Source: Thalassia testudinum (Eukaryota; Streptophyta; Magnoliopsida; Alismatales; Hydrocharitaceae). From it: DNA of 64,000 nt. The stretch spans positions 100,064,001-100,128,000 of the forward strand of contig JAZHRO010000022.1 of NCBI GenBank assembly GCA_037157565.1, in the 5' to 3' direction. This document shows positions 11,077 through 23,385 of the stretch, in pieces (within the stretch, counting starts at the first letter, position 1; each line of letters starts with the position of its first letter). Under the pieces are notes generated by a model that ran no database searches, was not told the DNA's origin, and saw only the letters and a program-made list of their open reading frames with translations. The position numbers and the translations under genes are program-made.

Positions 11077-12155
11077 TCATGCATCCTCTTCTGAATAAAT
11101 ATGATGTGTGCAATAAGAGGGACTTATTCCAGTCAAGTCATTGAGAGTCCAACCAATGGCTCTGCGATGTTGCTGGAGAACAGTAATCGGACGGGATTCC
11201 TGATCAGGAGTGAGATTAGAATTTATAATCACAGGAAGGATCTGATTAGAACCCGAAAAGATGTATTTGAAATGATCGGGAAGGGGTTTCAGTTCAAGGA
11301 CGGGGTTATCAGCAGCAACGGGTGGTTCAAGGCAAATGTGAGGTTCAAGGGTAGGAGTTATGGGTCTGTCTAAATCTGGATTTGACTCCTCTACTTGCGA
11401 TTCAAGATCTTTCTGTGGTTGATGAGATATAATCAGGTCATTCTCAAAATGCGTTTCATCAACCAAAGCCCTGATATCACAAATCTGTTCGATGACACAG
11501 CAATTGATTCCTTGTTGGCCTTAAAGATATCAATTTTGAGGGTTTGATTTCCAAATTTGAGCTCTATTTGGCCTTCCTCACAGCTGATGTTGGCTCTAGC
11601 AGTAGCCAAGAAAGGTCTCCCTAGAATGATCGGTGTATCCCTAGGGTTCTCAGGTGCCTCCATGTCCAAGACTATAAAGTTTACAGGGAAATAAAAATCC
11701 CGCACTCTTACAATAACATCCTCGAGAATCCCTTTAGGTGACTTTATAGATCAATCTACTAATTGTAGTGTCACCTCAGTTGGTTTTAGGTCAGATTCTT
11801 CTAGGTGTTTAAGTAAAGATGTGGGTATCAGATTTATGGAAGCACCCAAGTCTAGCAATGCTTTGTCGAATTGGGTATCACCTATTTTGCAGGAAATCAG
11901 GGGAGTACCATGATCTTTTGCCTTGGGTGGGAGTCTACTTAGGATTACAGAGCTGGCTTGCTCTGACAGTACAATTGGACTCCCACTCTTGGTTCGCGGC
12001 TTACGCTGAGGTGTGCACACATTCTTTAAGAATCGTGCATAAGCCGGTACGTGGCGAATTGCATCCATCAAGGGGATGTTTATTTGGACCTGCTCAAAGA
12101 GCTTGACCAGGTCCTCCTCAGGTGCCACGGGTTTTGTCTTCTTTCCCTTGGTCAA
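11077..12155 (-). pseudogene. Aspartic protease region of pol (element 1)
   Basis: The pepsin-like retroviral protease that would cut the polyprotein. The active-site motif reads ALLDLGASINLIP (usual pattern D-[ST/L]-G-[AS]), about residues 103-115 of the piece starting at 12155, followed downstream by the flap and GRPFLATARANI. Two to three stops or frame changes fall at about 11750, 11708 and 11430. The stretch after the protease (11077-11466) is the acidic, proline-rich linker to reverse transcriptase. Confidence 0.85.
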
Positions 12156-12159
12156 GGCC

Positions 12160-14086
12160 TCGGGAAATGGAACCTTGGTTGGTTCTTCTAGGATAGATCC
12201 AGGTCTTTGATCTGGGACGGGGATAGGAACGTCCTGGATTACTGTCCTAGGGTTGGGATCACTACCAGAGTTGGAGTGGTTTGGATAAGGTGGATCTTGG
12301 GTCTCCTTACCACTACGGGTCGTTACAGAATTCAGTCCTGCCTGGTTTTGGTTAGGGTTGGATAAGATGGGTTGCTACTGATAGCCCGCATAGAAGTGGA
12401 AGCCTCTATCCTGTTAGGTGAAGGAACAGAGGGGGCCTGATAAATCATGTGTGCTTGGCCCGGGTTTGGGTTCATAACGTGCCTCTAGGTCGGCACGTTA
12501 TTAGGGTTAGGAAGAGGTTGGGAAGGAAGTGTGCCCGGTTGGCGAGAATTTGCCAACTGGGCCAATTGATTTCGAACCTCTGTAAGTTCGTCCTTGTGTT
12601 GTTTCTGAATAACCGTATTCGTTCTTTGAATGTCAGCCAGAGTCTGAAGGATGAGGGACATTTGGTCCTAGTTTGGCCCTGATGGATAAGGAGGGTTGGG
12701 CCGAGGCTTAGGCGGATGGTAAGGACGAGGTGGTTGTGGACGGGGTTGAAAGGGTGGTCTCTGAGTTTGGGAATTTCCCGCCCACTAGAAGTTGGGATGG
12801 TTTCGCCATCCAGGGTTGTAGGTGTTGGAGAATGGATCATTCTGGATGGCGTTGAGGTCCTCGCAGGTCTGAGGAACCTCCAAAGAATCAGAGAATGGGG
12901 GAATGGAATTCCCCTGGCTGGTATAGAAAGGATCGGATGACCTTCCGATCCGAGAATCAGATGGGGGTGGATATGGATCCATCCCAGGAGAAGGTCAGTG
13001 GAGAATGTTTTGCACAGTCTCCCGTGTGGAAGGAGGCTGTGCAAAGGAATTATGCACAGAGGTGGCTCACTGGAAGTGTTGAGTCAGCTCGTCCACCTTC
13101 TTCTCGATGATAGAGACCTTATCTAATAGACTGGCCATCAATTCCAGGTCAACTGATGCGGACAGGCCCTGCGTCTCGTGTGCTCCCCTAAGGTTCATCG
13201 ATGCGCGGGTATTCGTCCTGTCGAATAATCCCATGGAGTCATTGTTGGTGGAGTTCTCGCACATGTTTTCGAGAATCTCCCACACGGTGTCTTCATGTTG
13301 ACCCATGATATTCCCTCCGCAAGTTGCATTGACGAAAAGCCTAATATCCTCACGGAGTCCCTGGTAAAAAGACTGGACTTGTTCCCATTTAGGAACTTCG
13401 TGATAGGGGCACTTTCTCATGAGATCCTGAAAGCGATCCCATGCCTCATGGAGAGGTTCTCCCGATTGCTGGGTGAAGTGGGTAATCTGATGGCGCAAGG
13501 CATTGGTCCGACCAACGGGAAAGAACTTCTTCAAGAACTCAGACTGAAGTTCTTCCCAATTATTGATCGGCCGGGTCTGAGTTTGGTACCAATGAGCGGC
13601 CTTGTCCATAAGGGAGGAGGAGAACATCTTCATGAGGAGAATGTCCCGATTTTGTGCATCTGACCCAAAAGTCTAGGCCAGATGCTTTAGTTGTTTGATG
13701 TGCTGGAAGGGGTCTTCAGAATTAAGCCCATGAAATTTAGGTATGGCATGAATCATATTGGGCTTTAATTCAGAATCAGGTCCTCTAGTCGGGATTCTGA
13801 CTCAAGGCTCAATGGCCACAGCAGCAGGATTGTAATGGTCCCGCATCATAGGACGCTACGGTGGGTGCACAAAGTTCTGGAAGAGGTCATTGAATCGCTG
13901 GAGCTGGTGCTCCAGATTGTTCTCTTCCTCAACTGGCTGAGCCATTGTGGAAGAAGAAGGTGAGTTGGGTTTGGAGTCAGAGGAGAGGTCGATGTGAAGT
14001 GTTGTTTTCTCAAACAAGGGCACTGAGGCTCGGCCTCGAGGAGAGTGAAGTTCTAAAGGAGGTTTCAAGGACCTCCTACCAAACAT
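12160..14086 (-). pseudogene. gag (element 1)
   Basis: Structural capsid polyprotein of Athila type. It would start at 14086 with MFGRRSLKPP. The capsid (retrotrans_gag) core reads WEELQSEFLKKFFPVGRTNA and LHEAWDRFQDLMRKCP, then GGNIMGQHEDTVWEILENMC; a C-terminal region carries SNTYNPGWRNHPNF and a Q/P-rich tail. Stops lie at about 13853 (CAG to TAG), 13801 (CGA to TGA), 13674, 13064 and further down. No clear CCHC knuckle was seen. The best open piece is 13067-13633. Confidence 0.88.
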
Positions 14087-14991
14087 ACACTGTTGGAAGA
14101 GATGAGTTTAGCAGGTGCTGGACCCAATCAAGACACCCAAAATGTTGGGTGACTATAGAGGTTCGGGGCAGATGGACCCCTTGATCAAAAGATCGTCCAC
14201 CTGAGAATTACCTGGGCAGCCAGAGAGGGTGAGTCCCGTGAAGACCCCTACACGGTAGAGCGTCCCCACGGGTTACAGGGTTTCTCCCACCTGACCTCTC
14301 TTGTCACCGAGATTCCAAGTAGACCAGAATGGAGATCTTGACCTCTTAAGTCTACCACTTTTAGTTTAAGATCAGGGTGCTTAGATTTTCACTTGAACTT
14401 TATGCTTTTTGAGTGCAAAGAGTGACCTAAGTTGAAGGTTGGTTGACCCAAGGGGTCAACTTTACCTGCTAGTTCTGTTGAGAGCTTATCAGGTCTTGTC
14501 TTTTAGGGTTCAAGTATTTTTAGAAAGCCAATTGCTTAGGATTTTTCTAAATAGGTATTTTCAATCAATGGCTTAGGCACACTTCTTTTGGGATTTCTCA
14601 ATTCTTGATTAAGGAGTGTGTCTCTAAAACCCTAGTGTTAATTCCTATGTTGGCTCTACTTGGTCCAGTTAACTCCTTGTTGGGTAATTAGGGCTCAGGC
14701 AAGAAGGTGTTAGCCCTTAAATACCCTTAATAGTATGTGCAGGAATAGTGTTTTGAAAACATGCAGCTGTTACTAGGTATGAAAGACAGGTTATACCTAT
14801 ATTGTTTATTCTTTTCTTTTTCTTCCTCTTTAGAATTTAGGGGTTGATAGTGAGAGGATAGAAATTACCTGTCCTTGGAGTGGTTGTTGTGTGGCTGCTT
14901 CTTGATTTTCTTGTACCTGCACACAAAAGAGAGAAGAGATTATTAGAAACTCACAAATAGAGATTTTATAGCTTCTAGAATAGCCGTTGCT
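14087..14991 (-). other. 5' leader of element 1
   Basis: About 0.9 kb between primer site and gag start, alignable with 39485-40403 and 25129-26053. It includes a tract of CTTGGGTCAAC-type words and TAGGGTT motifs but no convincing frame. This is the place for packaging and dimerisation signals, none of which can be proved from sequence alone. Confidence 0.6.
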
Positions 14992-15008
14992 CCCCGGCAA
15001 CCGCGCCA
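14992..15008 (-). promoter_or_regulatory. Primer-binding site, tRNA-Asp (element 1)
   Basis: On the plus strand CCCCGGCAACCGCGCCA, against CCCCGGCAACGGCGCCA at the 3' end of plant tRNA-Asp(GTC) as I know it: 16 of 17 match. It stands three bases from the LTR end at 15012, the usual placement. Confidence 0.85.
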
Positions 15009-15011
15009 AAA

Positions 15012-17337
15012 TGGTGGCGGAATGCGTGGTAAGTTGCCTTGTTCTATCTTGTTGTGTCTTTATGTTTATTATAGTTTAAGTATAGTTGTTATAGCATAAG
15101 ACAAAACGGCTACCAGATTACTACCAAAAATTTTTTACTCGGAACAAGGTTTTTCCGAGGTCGAACTCAGGGAGCAACTATGTTTCTAGAAGACTAAATA
15201 AGATCTCTATTATGTTACAAAAATAAGAGAGAGAGAGAGAGAGATCTCTTGGCTTCTTCTTCTTCTCTTTCTCTTTTCTTCTTCTTCTTCTTCCTTGGCC
15301 ATTTCTCTTCTTCTCTTCTTCTTCTTTCTTTCTTATTCCTTCTTCCTTGCTTTCTTCTTTTCTTCTTCTTCTGCCTTCTTCTTCTGTTCTTCTTTTCTTT
15401 TCTTTTCTTTCTTTCTAGCGGCAATGTCTTCTTCCTTCTTTTTTCTTCTTTTCTTCTCCTTCTACCTTCTTCTTTTGTTCTTCTTTTCTTTTCTTTTCTT
15501 TCTTTCTTTCTGGCGGCAATGTCTTCTTCCTTCTTTTTTCTTCTTTTCTTCTCTGCCTTCTGCAGCTATGGTGATTTCGATGTCTGATGCTGTGCTCAAA
15601 CGACATATCTGTGGCTTTGCTACAATGCCTTCCTTCTTCTTTTCTTCCTCTTCTGTTCTCTCCTTCCTTCCTTCTTTTCCTTCATGTCTTCTTCTTCTTC
15701 AGCTGCCCTGAGCGGCTAAGGCTTCGGCCGCCTCTCTTCTTCTTTTCTTCCTGCATGCTCACACAAGGATCAGAGCAAAACCTACCCCTACCCTTCCCCG
15801 TGTCTCTCTCTTTCTCAGATTTCTCTCTTAGGACTGCTCTCCCAGAATTGGGTAATCGGGTGCGGGTATCGCGCCCGGGACCAGGCCCACCGGCGTGTGG
15901 TGGTGGGTGAGGAGTGCGCGGTTTGGGTAATCGGATCCTGCCTAGACCCGCAGGGCGTGAGCGCGGGCGAGGGCGAGCGAGCGCGTGGTGCGCTGCGTGC
16001 GGGAGAGGGACCTGACCCTTGTGTTCGAAGGCGATAAGCCTTAGGCACTTTTTCAATTTAAGTGCGGGCGCTTGGCCACGCACTTCCGAGGTGGGACTAA
16101 AGTCCCACCTCCCAAATTGGCATCCGTAGGCGAGCAATCAGCCGCCAATTGAGGTAGCCCGTGAGGCCTTCGCCCCAGCTGCGGGCCTGTGCCTGCCGGA
16201 GTTGGAGACTGAGACGCCCTGGAGGAGGGTTTCGGCGACGAGGAAGCAGGAGGAGGGTGCCAGCGGGTACAGCCTGGCGCGGACGACGGAGCAGGGCAAA
16301 CCCTACTGCAGGTAGGGCAGTAGAGCGACGAGGAGGAAGAGGAGGAGTTCGCCAGAAGCTTCGGGCCCTCTGACTGAGGAGGAAGGGATGAAGAGGAGGT
16401 GTTTCTCCACCAAAGAAAAGCTTGAAGGAGCCGGCAAGGTCTGCCGGTCCTTATAAAGGGCTTGGCGCGCAGAGAGTGGCGAGGTGCGAAGGGGTCTGCC
16501 TCGTCGGAGTATGGTCGGAAGGGACACCCATGCCTTCCGCGTGTTCGCACGGAAGGTATGGTGGTCGGCAGAGGGCATGGGCGTGTCCCTGCGACGGAGG
16601 ACGTCGCAGGGAACCCCGCTTCTGTTCTAAAGGACTGTAGCCCTGCCCTGCGCGGCGCCATGCTTCCCGCAAGGTCGTCGGAGTATGGCGTTGCGCAGAA
16701 GTTGCAGGGAGGACCGTTCTGCAAAGAACGATGAAAAGTTCGGGACCTAAATGCAAGGGTTTCAAAAGATAAGGGTCAAAAAGTAAATAAAGAGGACCAA
16801 ATTGTTGGTCAAGGAGGTCTCTATTTAGGCTCAAGTTTTTATACAAGACTAATTTGAACCTAAGGATTTTAATGGTGAATTTTAATTCTAGGTTGGACTA
16901 TATTTGACCGACCAATTTGCGTAAAAATCCAAATTAAGTTATTAATTGGGCATGGTTCTCTTTTTAGGTCAAAATAGGTTTCTAAGGCTAAATTGAAGGT
17001 TCTAAACCCTATAATATTTTTCTATGAATTTTAAAGGGTTTATTTGATTTTTATCCTGCCTCGAACCTCGTGAATTGAAGTGGGTTTGTTTTAGGGTTAA
17101 AGAATGTCATTTAATTCCTAGAAGTTGCTATAACCCTTTTCAGATCAGATCAACCTACCCTTAATTACCCTGTTTGCAAACTGCATTGGTGAAATTGCAG
17201 TTTTACCCCTTATGATTTGTTTTATTCTTAAACTCAGAATTCTCTGAGTTAAGACTTTCTTTGGGTCATGTAGGAGATTTTTCTCACATAACTGGGTTAG
17301 ATTATGCTAGTTAGGGTTTATGATGAGGTTCTCATCA
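15012..17337 (-). repeat. 5' LTR of Athila element 1
   Basis: 2,326 bp, ends TG...CA, flanked outside by the target duplication at 17338. It has the same parts as the 3' LTR: TATA box on the minus strand at 16451-16457, hairpin 16088-16111, pyrimidine tract 15230-15720 and the decayed GACGTC pair (15579, 15599). An internal deletion of roughly 0.55-0.6 kb joins GCGGGCCTG to TGCCTGCCGGAG near 16188. Confidence 0.9.
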
Positions 17338-18300
17338 CCTCGCCTCGCCTTAGCTTCGACCATGTGATCACCATCCAATGGTCTTCGTTGCTAAGTGGAA
17401 ATTCCATCCACACAACACATGCTCAAGGGCAGCGCAGGAGTTCCATGCAGTACTCGCATCATGGGGGTGCAAGTTTAAAACCCACCGCTATCCTCAGTCC
17501 TCGCAATCGCTCTCTTCGATCGATTAGAGCCATTCGATTGCGAGTAGACGGAGGGGATAGTGGCTACATGGAGCACCCAAATGCGCGCGATTAGTGCACG
17601 TGAGATCGTACGTGCGGCGATGGGTGCGATCCTGAGCACGCTATGAGGTGCGATCTCGACCATTGATTCACCCATCAGATGGCGGACGTGCGATGATAAC
17701 TGTGCATGCACAGATGCCAGGGAACACATGACCTGGACTACAGCGACGCTTGCAACTGGGCTACAACGATGTCCTTGCATCGCTAATTGTTCGATACCTG
17801 TTTTGGCTGCCTCTCCTCCCCTATAAAGAGGCCTACACCCCTCCATTCATGGGCATCTCTCTTCTTAGTTTCCACTAAGCACACTCCCATATCCATAGAG
17901 TTGCAAAGACCATCCCGTAGTTGCCGAGTCGCTGACGAAGCATCTTTCCACCATCGTGGCTACCTCGACGCCCCATTTTAGCAATTAGTTTCTAGTCTTC
18001 TTTAGCTCATATTTTTGCACTTTATTCAAGGATGTCTCTATGATGTTTGCAAAATGATTCTTAAAGTAATCATTTCCCTGGTGTTTGATATTCTTTTCAT
18101 GCATTTTGACTTAGGCTTCTATTCTATATGCTTGTGTTGCAATAGTTTTGCCTGGTACTTATCTTCTTGGATATAGAATTAAAACTCGTATTCTACCACG
18201 AATTTTGACCCTCTCTCTCTCTCTCTTCTCTCTTCACAAGCAAACAGAATAAAATATCTTGTTACATTAAGCGATTAATTGACCTGATTTTTGCCTCCCT
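17338..18300. other. Right flank of element 1, promoter-like old repeat
   Basis: No coding sequence recognised. A plus-strand TATA box (TATAAAG, 17822-17828) is followed by GCCTACACCCCTCC and an untranslated-looking stretch, and around 17640-17700 there are CGATC/CATTGATT words of the kind found in old LTR U3 regions. A (CT)n run lies at 18212-18230. It may be the remains of an LTR whose left part is 3600-3876, split by element 1. Confidence 0.4.
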
Positions 18301-18810
18301 GTGTTCGACACTCGTACTCACCGTTCGATTTTCTCTTCAAAATTGATGTCGCAAATGCATGCTACAACGAACAAATTACACTTATGTGTTTTTCAACGTC
18401 ACACCTGGACCGCTTCATCAGGCGAAATGGGGGCCAAGATTGAGGGCCCAAAAGAACATCTTAGGGAGGAGTGCCAGCAATTTCGAGGAATTAAGACTAT
18501 CTTCGACCTGGGATCGGAACCAGATAGGTCGACAATCCGCCTGATCAACTCCCAGTGGCGATGCCCGCATTGCCCAAGATGCTCACCTCTTTGCACGGAG
18601 ATCGAGCTAACCTATGGGGTCTATATCAACCAACACCAGCAAGCCGTTCCGTCTGATTTACACTTCCATACACCCTCCCCACTCCTTGGTGGGGGTCAAA
18701 GGAACACCATCAAGCAAGTGATGTCCAGACTGTTAGCCTCTTTCGGTAGAAGACGCGAACCTGCTTCTAGCGACACTCTTGCTAGTGGGTCAACTATGGC
18801 CCAAGGATAA
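18301..18810 (+). CDS. Unrecognised 169-codon frame, probable transposon remnant
   Basis: An open plus frame that I cannot assign to a family. Its second half (from about residue 100, ELTYGVYINQ through NTIKQVMSRLLASF) aligns with decayed copies near 3030-3170 and 51640-51700, which argues that this piece descends from a repeated, formerly coding element rather than from a host gene. The first half looks like noncoding leader read through. No signal peptide, membrane segment or catalytic motif is visible. Expression is unlikely. Confidence 0.25.
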   Translation: MFDTRTHRSIFSSKLMSQMHATTNKLHLCVFQRHTWTASSGEMGAKIEGPKEHLREECQQFRGIKTIFDLGSEPDRSTIRLINSQWRCPHCPRCSPLCTEIELTYGVYINQHQQAVPSDLHFHTPSPLLGGGQRNTIKQVMSRLLASFGRRREPASSDTLASGSTMAQG

Positions 18811-19700
18811 CATATCCCCCTCCATCGACCATTTCGGTCGTGGGCTTTTGGCAATAACAAAGAAACGCCAAAGGGAAAGATTAGCCTTCCTTTTTCCATC
18901 TACAACAAGGACAAACAACTCAATAGGGCAGCCACATTTATAGTGGTCAGGTTAACAGTAGCACTGGACGATGTCATCAGTTGCCCGCAACTCCACATCC
19001 TCCGCCAAGTCCTCTCCGTGCACTTCTAATGCCCTTGAGAAGTAAGAATAACACGCAGGAGTCAAACAGCTAGGCACAAACTCTTAAGGATTGAGCTGAA
19101 GTGACCTAGGAAGCCTAAACTCCCAGTACCGTAGAAAAGGGGGAAGAAGAAAAAAAAAGAAGAAAAAGAAACCAAGTCCACACAATCCAACAAGGGATGA
19201 ACCTTGCTGATCTGCCAACGACTTTGGGGTTGCAGCTAGGTTCTTCAGCCATGGCTATACTTCTTTTCCCTCATGACTCTACCTAGTTCGTTGAGGTCAA
19301 GGTAAGCCTTAGTCTCTCAAAGGCTCGTGGATTACCACCCCTGCTTGTGATAGGGTGAACACGCCCAAAAGCCACCTCCTAGAGTCGGCATGGACTGGGG
19401 CATCCCCCCATGATCCTATAACTACAGCGTCACCTCCTATGGTTGGCAGGCATTAAATGCGCCCTGTGTGCATTCCTCCACCGCATTAATAGCAGCCACA
19501 GCATCTGAGGCCTTCACCACATCCTAACGGCAATCAAATGACTGATCTAGTCATAGCTAAGACAAAACTCTATTCCTCATAGTGACTGGCCATCACTCGC
19601 GCAAAGTGGTGCTTACGTCACATCTCCACCTGGGTAGCTGCCTCTTAAGGCTAGCAAGTCGCCTCTTAAAGTCAGCAGGGACCAGTTATTGGTTTGCCTT
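18811..19700. other. Decayed segment (copy b tail) and minisatellite edge
   Basis: 18880-18975 aligns with 51730-51825; in one frame both read LP-S-Y-KDK followed by NR. The rest to 19620 shows no gene. From 19636 the words GCCTCTTAAGGCTAGCAAG and CGCCTCTTAAAG appear; they continue at 50710 on the other side of element 2, showing that this DNA was once contiguous. Confidence 0.5.
19696..19700. repeat. Target-site duplication of element 2 (GCCTT / ACCTT)
   Basis: GCCTT before the element at 19696-19700 and ACCTT after it at 50689-50693: four of five bases agree, the difference being a transition. The flanking minisatellite words on both sides confirm the junctions. Confidence 0.75.
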
Positions 19701-20622
19701 TGATGAGAACCTCATCATGAACCCTAACTAGCATATTTTGACCTAAATAAGTGTACAAAAGCTTCTACAAAACCTAAAGGAAAGCTTAAATCAGGGAATT
19801 ACAAATTTGAGTATAAAATAATTCACAAGGGGTAAAACTGTAATTTTACCAATGTAGTACATAACGGGATTTCTAAGGGTCTAGACACAGGTTAAATGGG
19901 CTTAATAAGAGAAAAAGTGAGATGATTCAATCAGGAAAGGGTTACGATAAAATCTGGGAATTAAATGACATTCTGTAACCCTAAAACAAACCCGCTTTAA
20001 TTCATGAAGTTTCATGAAAGATAAAAATCAATTAAATCCTTTAAAATTTATGAAAAAACATCCCTTAGGGTTTAGAACCTTCAATTTGGCCATTGGAACC
20101 TATCCTGACCTAGATTGAGAACTATACCCAATTTTTGACCTAATTTGGGTTTTTGTGCAAAATATCTAGTCAAACATGGTCAGAACTAAAATCCAACCTC
20201 ACCGTTGGATTCCTTAGGTCCAAATTAGGGTTATACCAAAATTTTGACCTAAGGGAAGGTCGTCTTGACCTACTTTACAAATTGGTCCTCAATAATTACT
20301 TTCTGACCCTTAACTTTTTAAACTCTTGCATTTACCCCCTCAACTTTTTCATCATTTTCTGCAAACCGGTCCCTCTTCCACCTGTAGCAGCAGGCCATAC
20401 CTCCGGCGACTTTGCGCGGAGGATGGCGCCACGCAGGGCATGGGAGCCGGCCCTAGACTTGAAAGGAGGATCCCCTACGTTATCATCTTCTGCATGGATC
20501 GGTTCCCATGCCCTGCCATCCACCATACCTCTCGTGCGAATGCTCGAGAGGTATGGGTCTTTTTCTGGCCATGCCTTCGGCGACCTGCCCACGCCTCCTC
20601 CTCGCGTTTCCATCCTTGCCTG

Positions 20623-20627
20623 CCCCT
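20623..20627. repeat. Target-site duplication CCCCT of the solo LTR
   Basis: CCCCT at 20623-20627 and again at 23375-23379, directly outside the TG...CA ends of the inserted LTR. The uninterrupted site is seen in the 3' LTR of element 2 near 48956-48960. Confidence 0.9.
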
Positions 20628-23374
20628 TGTTTTGCGCGGCTAGATCGTGTTTTAACAAATATGTTGTAATATAGATGAACTCTCCTCGAAAATAAATAAA
20701 AATTTATAACTCAAAATTTAAAATATCCCGAGGTCGAACTCAGGGAGCAAACTTTGATTCTAGAAGCATACAAATTCACAATTCACTATAATATACTACT
20801 TTACAAAAATTAAAGAGAGAGAGAGTGAAAAAATCCTTTTCGTCTATTTTTCTTTTCTTTCTTCTCCTCTTCTCTCTTCCTTCTCTTCTTTTTCTGCTTT
20901 TCGGACGTCTGATTCTTTGAATCAGATGCCTTATCTGCCCCTTTGCTACAGTGCCTCGCAGCTTCTTCTTCTTCTTTTCTCTGCTCGGCTTCTTCTTCTT
21001 CTTGCACTGTGCTTTCTCCTTCTTCAGTTGGCTTCTCTCCTCTTCAGCTTCTGCCTTGCCTTTTCTTCTCTTTTACTTCTGCTAGTCTTCTTCTTTCTTT
21101 AGCTTCTCTTCTTTTCTCTGAAGCTTCCTCCTTCCTGTCTTCTTCTTTTTTTCTTCAGCTGCTGCCCTATGTGGCTAAGTTTTTAGCAGTTCCTCCCCTT
21201 TCTTCTTCTCCTGCTTCCCTGCACGTTACACGGTTAGGCAAAACCTAACCCCTACCCACCCCACGTCTCTCTCTCTTTATTTCTCTCTCAAAGGTTCGCT
21301 CCCAGAGCATTCGTGGGTATACGGGTCGGGTAACGCGCCCTGGACTAGGCCCACCGGCGTGCGGTGGTGGGCGAGGAGTGCTTGGTCAGGCAATCAGGTT
21401 CGGACCCAGGCCCGCAGGGCGTGAGCGTGGGCGAGGGTGGGTGCAACCGCGTGGCACGCTGCGGGTGTAGGCGAGGGGCCTGACCCCTGTGTATCGAAGG
21501 CGATAAGCCTAATACACAAATTCAATTTATTTCGCACACCTCACTCACAGGTTCACGAGGTGGGACTAATGTTCCACCCTCTGTTGCTCGCACGCCCGCA
21601 GGAGATCTTCCGTCTAATTGCAGCAGCTGCAGGCCTCACAGCGCCAATTGCTTGGACAGCTGAATGCGCGAGACTTCCCCAAACTTGCTGGACCTGGAAC
21701 CTTGTAGCACTTCTGCCTAGAGCGAGCTTTCAACCTCCTCGAGCCGTCGCTAATGGCGGCTGGAGCTCAGACCCTGCACAACACAAAAAGAAGCTTGCAG
21801 CTCTATTAGACCACAGGAGGACCTTCTCCATGTCATGGCGAAGGTGAGGTGGTAGGTGGCAGGCCGCAGGGTGACCTAGGCATGCGTGCCTAGGTCTCTC
21901 TGTGGCTGGATAGGTTAGGTCAGGGTGGTTGTGGTGGTGTAGGCAGTCTGTGGACGAGTGGAGGATGTTCAGTGGAGTGTGGCGGAGGTTGTGAGGTGGG
22001 TGGCGAGACGTGTGGGGTTGCGAAGTGACGGAAGCATCTCGCCGGAGGGTGACCGGAGATGGAGAAGGTGGCGATGGACAGTGGCGGTCGAAGGGTAGAA
22101 ACAACAAATTAACAGGGGGAAATAAAGGAGAGAGTAAGGGGAAGAGTTTTCACCTAGCTAAGCGGACGAAAGGGAGGAGGTGGCGATCGGCGCGTCTTTG
22201 CCGTCGTCGGAGACGAAGGTGCCAGAGGAGGGGGCGGCGACGAAGAGAAGGGGTTGGAGAGTGCCAGCTGGTACGGCCTGGAGCGGAGGAGAATGGCTGA
22301 GCTGGCTCTGCCACTGGTATGGTGGCAGAGCGACGAGAAGAGGGAGGAAGAGTCGCCGGAAGCGTCGGGCTGTTGGCCGGAGTGAGGAGGGGATGAATTT
22401 GGAGGAGTTTTCTGGCCAAATCAGGCTTGTAGCAACCAGTAGCCTCTGCCGCTCCTTAAATAGATGTTGGCGAGGAGGAAGCGTGGGCAGGCCGTCGGAG
22501 AATGGTCGAAAAAGAGACCCATACCTCTCGCACGTTCGCACGAGAGGTATGGGCATCGACAGGGCATGGGAGGGGGTCCATGCGGAAGAAGGCAACGCAG
22601 GGGACCCCCTTCTCTTTTCTGGGGCCGGTCCCCATACCCTGCGTGGTGCCATCCTTCGTGCAAAGTCGCCGGATGCATGGGAAACTACTGCGGGTGGCAG
22701 AGGGACCAGCTTGCAAAGACGAAGGAAAAGTTGAGGGGCTAAGTGCAAGGATTCAAAAAGTTAAGGGTCAAAAAGTAATTCTTGAGGACCAATTTGTAAA
22801 GTAGGTCAAAATGACCTTTCCTTAGGTCCAAATTTTGGTACAAACCTAATTTGGACCTAAGGAATCCAATGGTGAAGTTTGATTTTATGTTTGACCACGT
22901 TTGACCAGTCAATTTGCACAAAAACCTAAATTAGGTCAAAAATTGGGTATGATTCTCAATCTAGGTCAAGAAAGGTTCCAATGGTCAAATTGAAGGTTCT
23001 AAATCCTAGGGGATGTTTTTTCATGAATTTTAGAGGGTTTAATTGATTTTTATCTTACCTGAAACTTCATGAATTAAAGTGGATTTGTTTTAGGGTTACA
23101 GAATATCATTTAATTCCTAAAAGTTGCCATAACCCTTTTCAGATCAAATCATCCCACTTTCTCTCTTATTAAGCAAATTTGACCTATGTTTAGACCCTTA
23201 GACATCCTGTTTGTGTACTACATTGGTAAAATTGCAGTTTTTCCCTTTGTGAGTTACTTTATACTCAAATTTATAGTTCTTTGATTTAGGCTTTCCCTTA
23301 GGTTTTGTAGGAGCTTTTGTATACTTACTTAGGTCAAAATGTGCTAGTTAGGGTTTATGATGAGGTTCTCATCA
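20628..23374 (-). mobile_element. Athila-type solo LTR
   Basis: A 2,747-bp LTR with no internal region, in minus sense: it starts TGATGAGAACCTCATCA at 23374 and ends CCGCGCAAAACA at 20628. Perfect target duplication, so it is a recombination product of a full element. It contains a TATA-like box on the minus strand (22456-22462), a pyrimidine tract at 20825-21215, a GACGTC/GATGCC pair 21 bp apart at 20904/20925, and an imperfect version of the LTR hairpin near 21557. Its 3' end differs from those of elements 1-3, so it is a distinct subfamily. Confidence 0.9.
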
Positions 23375-23378
23375 CCCC

Positions 23379-23385
23379 TATTTAA
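23379..23385 (+). promoter_or_regulatory. TATA-like box of element 2, 5' LTR
   Basis: TATTTAAGGAACGGCAG is homologous to TTTATAAGGACCGGCAG of element 1, so this is the likely core promoter. The solo LTR ends at the base just before the CCCCT whose last T begins this box. The 3' LTR has the same box at 48961-48967. Confidence 0.55.

Larger units (their letters stand above)
3877..17337 (-). mobile_element. Athila element 1 (Ty3/gypsy), near full length
   Basis: A 13.46-kb LTR retrotransposon in minus sense. In element order: 5' LTR 15012-17337, primer site 14992-15008, leader, gag, protease, reverse transcriptase with RNase H, integrase, 3' noncoding zone 6817-8397, polypurine tract, 3' LTR 3877-6816. 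It is Athila by its gag and pol sequence (for example FFPVGRTNAL in gag) and by its tRNA-Asp primer site. No envelope-like frame was found after pol. All coding parts carry stops, mostly at former CAG, CGA or TGG codons. The outermost ~195 aligned bases at the plus-left end of the two LTRs differ at about ten sites, all transitions. Confidence 0.93.

Noticed and set aside
17304..17594. Short frames in the right flank of element 1 (also 17475-17846)
   Set aside because: They cross the LTR boundary or overlap on both strands, with no family resemblance.
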